From positions 1-38,569 of the forward strand of contig NZ_JABXKL010000068.1 in assembly GCF_017114995.1 (NCBI RefSeq): 38,569 bases of DNA, in the 5' to 3' direction. Every line of letters starts with the position of its first letter. Position 1 is the first letter of the stretch. A program made the translations under genes and the position numbers. The notes beneath the pieces were generated by a model. It was not told the origin of the DNA. It searched no databases and saw only the letters and a list, made by a program, of their open reading frames with translations. Below are positions 34,319-38,569 of this stretch, piece by piece. This DNA is from Nostoc sp. NMS9 (GTDB lineage: Bacteria > Cyanobacteriota > Cyanobacteriia > Cyanobacteriales > Nostocaceae).

Positions 34319-35061
34319 CAAAATTACCCACCGATTTAAACCCCCAAAAAATCCCCCAACATATCGCTGTCATCATGGATGGTAACGGCCGATGGGCAAC
34401 CAGTCGAGGATTACCGCGCATCGCTGGACATCGCCAAGGAGCAAAAACACTCAAAGAACTATTGCGTTGCTGCAAAGATTGGGGAATCAAAGCGTTAATA
34501 GCCTACGCTTTCTCAACAGAAAATTGGCAGCGTCCCGTTGAAGAAGTAGATTTTCTAATGCATTTGTTTGAGCGATTACTACACCGCGAGTTGGCTCAGA
34601 TGCATCAAGAAGGAGTACGCATCTCGTTTATTGGAGATTTATCGGCTTTACCCAAGTCTCTACAGACTGAAATGGAGCGTTCAATGGCAGAGACATTAAA
34701 CAATCAAGCAATCCACTTTACTGTTGCAGTCAACTATGGTAGCCGCAACGAAATTGCCAGAGTTTGCCGTCAAGTAGCTCAACTCGTGGAACAGGGCGAA
34801 CTCAGCACCCAAGAAGTGAATGAAAGTCTTGTAGAACAACATCTCTACACAGCAAATACTCCAGAACCCGATTTGCTGATTCGTACTAGTGGTGAGATGC
34901 GATTGAGTAATTTTCTCTTGTGGCAAATGGCGTATACAGAGATGTATTTCACCGATATTCTTTGGCCAGATTTTAATCGAGAAGCATTTCATCAGGCTTT
35001 GTTGAGCTACCAAAATCGCGATCGCCGTTTTGGTCAAGTTAAAGCTTCAGTACCAGCTTAG
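34303..35061 (+). CDS. uppS: Isoprenyl transferase (undecaprenyl diphosphate synthase family)
   Basis: A 252-residue cis-prenyltransferase that condenses isopentenyl diphosphate onto an allylic diphosphate to make the lipid carrier for peptidoglycan and other glycans. Conserved regions: HIAVIMDGNGRWA with the catalytic Asp, GLPRIAGHRQGAKTLKELL, YAFSTENWQRP, VNYGSRNEI and LLIRTSGEMRLSNFLLWQ, then WPDF. All five cis-prenyltransferase blocks are present and the length is normal. ATG 34303 lies in a heptamer repeat with only a weak upstream AAAGGA. It is downstream of and close to the ferritin-like gene. Confidence 0.93.
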   Translation: MTNDKSKLPTDLNPQKIPQHIAVIMDGNGRWATSRGLPRIAGHRQGAKTLKELLRCCKDWGIKALIAYAFSTENWQRPVEEVDFLMHLFERLLHRELAQMHQEGVRISFIGDLSALPKSLQTEMERSMAETLNNQAIHFTVAVNYGSRNEIARVCRQVAQLVEQGELSTQEVNESLVEQHLYTANTPEPDLLIRTSGEMRLSNFLLWQMAYTEMYFTDILWPDFNREAFHQALLSYQNRDRRFGQVKASVPA

Positions 35062-35197
35062 TGTACCAAACACCAGATATCGCCTCAAAATTAAACCGGA
35101 TTTTTGCCAGAAGGGATAAAGTAAAAGCACCCACATTACCACGATGGTATATGAGCGCTAACAAATAAAAACATTATTGAGGATAATCTATCTGCTA

Positions 35198-35257
35198 TGA
35201 CAGACCGAAGTAACTATAAGAATAGCAGCCACTGGGTAAATAAACTGCAAGGGTAGT
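35198..35257 (+). CDS. Possible 19-residue leader peptide ORF
   Basis: ATG 35198 with TTGAGGA about 13 bases upstream reads MTDRSNYKNSSHWVNKLQG and stops at TAG. It sits 40 bp before the next gene. It may be a leader or chance; there is no other support. Confidence 0.2.
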
Positions 35258-35297
35258 TACAAATGTTTTGTTAAAAATATTACTTCCCGTAAATGTG

Positions 35298-35810
35298 ATG
35301 CTTGACTTAGCCAAAATCCAATCGATAGCGAAATCCTATTCTCCTCAAGAACTGTTTGCTGCCTTGGTTTGGCAGCGTCGGTTCAATGAGTTTGATGGTG
35401 AAGAAGTGATTACTGACCTTTCCAACCACAAAAATTTATGGGCAAGCTTTCTGTTCACAAAACCGATCTTTGCACCAGATGAAAACGGTTTAAGCTTTGG
35501 TGGTATGGTCGATACCCTCCTTGCAATGGCGAACTATCGCCCCATGCCTGAAACCAGCATCATCCATTTCATTGCTTATCCTGCCGATACGTTGTATATC
35601 CTTACAGAGAACCAAGACATAAAGGTGTCTGAGCTTTTAGACTTGGGCAAAAAGTGGCGAGCTGATTCAGTAGAGGTAAGTGATGGCACGAATGAAGACT
35701 ACGGTTTGCGGCTTAAGCGCCGACTGAGAACTAGATTGGAAGGGGGGCTATCGGGTGAAGATGTTCACCAGGATTGTGATGCAGTTATTATTACCTATTG
35801 GTGGGATTAA
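35298..35810 (+). CDS. Unrecognised protein (170 aa)
   Basis: I do not recognise the family. From ATG 35298 the protein starts MLDLAKIQSIAKSYSPQELF. It has a middle with IIHFIAYPADTLYILTEN and a basic segment LRLKRRLRTRLEGG near the C-terminus, ending ITYWWD. No membrane helix or signal peptide is seen. The open frame begins with TTG at 35268, giving ten more residues; neither start has a strong ribosome binding site. Composition is like its neighbours and the frame is free of repeats, so it is probably real. It stands alone downstream of uppS. Confidence 0.6.
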   Translation: MLDLAKIQSIAKSYSPQELFAALVWQRRFNEFDGEEVITDLSNHKNLWASFLFTKPIFAPDENGLSFGGMVDTLLAMANYRPMPETSIIHFIAYPADTLYILTENQDIKVSELLDLGKKWRADSVEVSDGTNEDYGLRLKRRLRTRLEGGLSGEDVHQDCDAVIITYWWD

Positions 35811-35915
35811 ATTCTTGAAAGTTATTTCCACCGTTTTCCTCCTGATCTTACATGCACCCAAATCAATCAGCGATCGCAGCCTCTTAATTTTTTTTGAGTA
35901 AATTATTCTTTGTTA

Positions 35916-35946
35916 GGTATTGAGCCAAAATCCTCGGCTCAATACC
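35916..35946. terminator. Perfect 11-bp hairpin
   Basis: GGTATTGAGCC (35916-35926) pairs perfectly with GGCTCAATACC (35936-35946) around a 9-nt loop. It lies about 105 bp after the upstream stop. No U-tract follows on either strand, so it may be a 3' stabiliser or a factor-dependent terminator. Confidence 0.5.
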
Positions 35947-35995
35947 TATATTCATTATCACAAAATCAGACTTATTTAATTATTATTTTGTCAAT

Positions 35996-36095
35996 ATAGC
36001 AATCCTATTTTATCTTTGAATAGAGAAAATCTGGAAGGCTTATGAATCAAGCCTTTTACGTAATGCATTGTTCAAAAACCATTTAGGATTGCTAT
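35996..36095. repeat. 100-bp MITE-like inverted-repeat element
   Basis: Perfect 12-bp termini ATAGCAATCCTA (35996) and TAGGATTGCTAT (36084) enclose an inner hairpin AAGGCTT-ATGAATC-AAGCCTT (36035-36055). No coding potential. No target duplication is obvious. Confidence 0.65.
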
Positions 36096-36331
36096 CGTAA
36101 TTATAAAAACTATCAATATGATGTATTGTTAATTCTTTCCAAAAATAGTATTTACTATAATTTAATACTTGCGATATAAGCTGATGTTTTGGTAAGTTAA
36201 TTCAGAAAAAATCCTGATATCCAAAATTTAAAGTTAACAAGACTCTCTTGCTAAATCTACTTTAAATTTACTTATCAATCCATTTTAAAATCGCAATTAA
36301 TTTTTCCACTATTTTATAGGTGTTGGGAGTT

Positions 36332-38254
36332 ATGATGGCAAAATATCTACTAGCTTCTGCTAGTGGGATGGGATTTTTATGTTTAATTGCCGGGTTATCA
36401 CCTGTGCAAGCCCTTCCTAGTTTAGAAATTGCAGATAAAAACGTAGCTGTTAATCAAGATGATGGCAGCTATGAAAATAATTATTCTCATCAAAGCAATT
36501 TAGCAAAAAATATCTCCAGTAAATTGCTGATAGCTCATGAAATTCAAAAAAATTTCCCCTCAATCAATCAACAGCAAAAAAATCAAGATTTAGGAGTAGA
36601 TTCTGGCGTTAACTTTTGGCAGCCAATCATACCACAATCTGCAAGTTCATCTTCAACCTCATACAAACTTGCACAAGTAACATCCGTATCCCAATTGTCT
36701 GATGTACAGCCGACTGATTGGGCTTTTCAGGCACTCCAATCTTTAGTCGAGCGCTATGGTTGTATCGCAGGTTATCCCAATCAAACCTATCGCGGTAATC
36801 GGGCGATAACTCGCTATGAATTTGCTGCTGGCTTAAATGCTTGTTTAGAGCGAATCAACGAACTGATTGCGACTGCAACTACTGATTTAGTCAAGAAAGA
36901 AGATTTAGCCACGTTGCAGAAACTACAAGAACAATTTGCCGCAGAATTGGCAACATTGCGGGGTCGAGTAGATGCCGTAGAAGCTCGCACAGCACAACTA
37001 GAAGCAAATCAGTTTTCTACGACTACTAAACTTAATGGAGAGGTAATTATTGCTGGTATTGGTGCTAGCGGTGGCGCTCCTAATGACAGCGACCCGAACA
37101 TCATCCTAGTCAATAGAGTGCGGTTAAATCTCACCACTAGCTTTACTGGTAAAGATTCATTAATTACTGGATTGCAAGCTTATAACTTTTTGGGTGGAGC
37201 CGATGGACAGGGTAGCCTGCAACAAAGTTTAGGATTAGCTGCGCCGCTTTTAAGTGCGAGTAGCGCTCGTACCAGTTTTGAGCCGCAATTTCCGGGGTTA
37301 AATGTCAATACTTTGTCGGGTGTTGGCGCAAACAGTATTCAGCTTTACAAATTGCTGTATGTCTTTCCCGTCGCTAATAAATTAACCTTGTTTGCGGGAA
37401 CTGCGGCAGAGACATCAGATGCTTTCCCAGTAATTACGCCTTTTTATGGTGAAGGACAAGAGTCAATTTCTCGTTTTGCCGGCTTGAATCCTGTGCTACG
37501 GGTTTCTGGTGGGACTTCAGGTACTGGTTTAGCATCGGCGGCGGGATTTATTTTTAACATTTCGCCAAATTTTGATTTAAGAGCTTTATACGGCAGTGTA
37601 AATGCCAATTTACCCGAAAAATCTGCGACTGAGGCACTACCAGGAGTTTCTACTACACCTTTGGGAGCAGGTTTATTTAGTGGTAGTAGTATTATTGCCA
37701 CACAGTTAACCTTCAAGCCAAGTCCTGCTCTGGATATTGGTTTAAACTATGCCCACAGTTATCACGAAATCAATATTTTGGCTACAGGATTAGTTAGTAG
37801 TGATATCGGTGCTTTAGCAGGGGTTGCAGCTGGAACACCGCTCACACTCAACTCTGTTGGCGGTACGGTAACATGGCGATTGTCTCCCAAAATAGCATTA
37901 TCTGGCTACGGTGCAGCAATATTTGTTGATGCTGCTTCCAATAGCGTGGATGCTTCCACCACCTTTACAAGTTGGATGGCGGGAGTTCACTTCAGAGATT
38001 TATTCAAGTCAGGAAACACTGCCGGGATTCTTTTTGGTCAGCCGCTTTTCCGTACTGATACTGGTGGTTCTGCTCAACTTACCTCCACAGGCGACAATCG
38101 GGCAACTCCTTACCATTTAGAAGCCTATTACCGCCTTCAAGTTAGCGATAATATTAGCATTACCCCTGGTGCATTTATTCTCTTTAACCCAGAAGGTAAC
38201 AGCAACAATGAGACTACGACTGTAGGTGTACTTCGGACTACTTTTACATTTTAA
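36332..38254 (+). CDS. Iron uptake porin (SLH domain + OprB-type barrel)
   Basis: An outer-membrane protein of about 640 residues. An N-terminal signal peptide (LLASASGMGFLCLIAGLSPV, cleaved after about VQA) is followed by a low-complexity Asn/Ser stretch, then an SLH domain (DVQPTDWAFQALQSLVERYG ... ITRYEFAAGLNACLERINEL) that anchors to peptidoglycan. A short coiled coil (LQKLQEQFAAELATLRGRVD) precedes an OprB-like beta-barrel running to a C-terminal aromatic strand ending TTFTF. This is the cyanobacterial SomA/iron-uptake porin architecture, implicated in inorganic iron and small-solute passage. Start chosen at the double ATG 36332/36335; GGGAG just upstream favours the second slightly. The GTG at 36320 is less likely. 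Confidence 0.92.
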   Translation: MMAKYLLASASGMGFLCLIAGLSPVQALPSLEIADKNVAVNQDDGSYENNYSHQSNLAKNISSKLLIAHEIQKNFPSINQQQKNQDLGVDSGVNFWQPIIPQSASSSSTSYKLAQVTSVSQLSDVQPTDWAFQALQSLVERYGCIAGYPNQTYRGNRAITRYEFAAGLNACLERINELIATATTDLVKKEDLATLQKLQEQFAAELATLRGRVDAVEARTAQLEANQFSTTTKLNGEVIIAGIGASGGAPNDSDPNIILVNRVRLNLTTSFTGKDSLITGLQAYNFLGGADGQGSLQQSLGLAAPLLSASSARTSFEPQFPGLNVNTLSGVGANSIQLYKLLYVFPVANKLTLFAGTAAETSDAFPVITPFYGEGQESISRFAGLNPVLRVSGGTSGTGLASAAGFIFNISPNFDLRALYGSVNANLPEKSATEALPGVSTTPLGAGLFSGSSIIATQLTFKPSPALDIGLNYAHSYHEINILATGLVSSDIGALAGVAAGTPLTLNSVGGTVTWRLSPKIALSGYGAAIFVDAASNSVDASTTFTSWMAGVHFRDLFKSGNTAGILFGQPLFRTDTGGSAQLTSTGDNRATPYHLEAYYRLQVSDNISITPGAFILFNPEGNSNNETTTVGVLRTTFTF

Positions 38255-38278
38255 GAGATTGGGAGTAGAGAGTGGCTA

Positions 38279-38480
38279 ACCATTGGTGTCAACTTAAGCC
38301 AAAACCCTTTTAAAATCTCGTTTTCAGCAAGAGGCTGGAAATGCTACTCCTGGCGGCTCTGCCGCGAGTTCGGGAGGCGGCAGCCCCAATGAGGGGCATT
38401 CCCAGTCTCCGACTGGGAACGAGATAATCTGCTAAAAGCTTTTTCTAGACTAGCTTTAACCTGAAGTTGACACCAATGGT
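38279..38480. mobile_element. MITE-like element, 202 bp, perfect 17-bp TIRs
   Basis: ACCATTGGTGTCAACTT (38279-38295) is the exact inverse of 38464-38480, with TGGCT just outside both ends as a possible short target duplication. The interior has a GC-rich core (38341-38425, including GGGCATTCCCAGTCTCCGAC) typical of a repeat found in many Nostoc genomes. No ORF. Confidence 0.8.
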
Positions 38481-38569
38481 GGCTGACGTACCAAAAATAT
38501 TATCAAACAGGTAAGGGACTTGCGAAAAAATAAAGTACCAGCCATTCGAGAATATTTAGGAAGCGCGGA
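38481..38569. other. Window end, no feature recognised
   Basis: About 90 bp after the inverted-repeat element. A gene may begin beyond the edge. Nothing supportable is visible. Confidence 0.3.

Larger units (their letters stand above)
35811..36331. other. Intergenic with hairpin and TIR element
   Basis: About 520 bp between the 170-residue gene and the porin. It contains the structures at 35916 and 35996 listed separately; the remaining 36096-36331 is AT-rich and likely holds the porin promoter. Confidence 0.5.

Noticed and set aside
38341..38425. GC-rich palindromic block as a possible tRNA or small RNA gene
   Set aside because: No cloverleaf or promoter; it matches the style of a Nostoc interspersed repeat within TIRs.

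Overview
The window looks like a chromosomal segment of a filamentous, Nostoc-like cyanobacterium. Evidence: many HIP1-type GCGATCGC octamers, heptanucleotide tandem repeats between genes, several small inverted-repeat elements, and typical cyanobacterial families (XisH, caspase-STAND-pentapeptide protein, SLH/OprB iron-uptake porin, Hanks kinase, Uma2 proteins). I see no rRNA, tRNA or CRISPR array. All identifications come from reading motifs and recalled family sequences; no database search was run.

Layout. 1-1890 is a graveyard: the end of an IS4-type transposase sits against a decayed xisH, followed by a collapsed DUF4277 transposase and a duplicated upstream region. 1890-5312 (minus) is a large caspase-like/STAND ATPase/pentapeptide protein whose 5' end appears lost. 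5403-9863 (plus) holds a GT2 glycosyltransferase, two TVP38/TMEM64 membrane proteins and a MerA-like flavin disulfide reductase. Small TIR elements follow, one with a clear 10-bp target duplication. 10460-13954 (minus) is a secreted-type sugar dehydrogenase with three PA14 and two Calx-beta domains. 14955-22038 carries MgtE, a small conserved protein, an SDR dehydrogenase, a PGM1-like ATP-grasp ligase and a Ser/Thr kinase with a long threonine-repeat linker.

22434-27984 begins with a broken EamA transporter. It is followed by a two-gene operon typical of extracellular contractile injection systems (eCIS): DUF4255/Pvc16-like and AAA ATPase/Pvc15-like. About 1.2 kb further on, past a Uma2 gene, is a short ORF resembling the start of cyanobacterial DUF4157 proteins, which often accompany eCIS. 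No sheath, tube or baseplate gene is in view, so the pair is either an outlying module serving a system elsewhere or a relic.

26687-33313 looks like a small defence-type island: two Uma2 proteins, an HTH-NB-ARC-TPR STAND protein, an STM4504/CBY_0614 (AbiJ-like) protein, and an antitoxin with a decayed PIN toxin. A CCGACTTT-rich intergenic repeat recurs three times here. 33344-38254 returns to housekeeping-type genes: a ferritin-like protein, isoprenyl transferase (uppS), an unrecognised protein and an iron-uptake porin. The window ends in a 202-bp inverted-repeat element. The best candidates for something new are the orphan eCIS module with its possible NtcA-like operator, the kinase threonine-motif array, and the defence cluster with its shared intergenic repeat.
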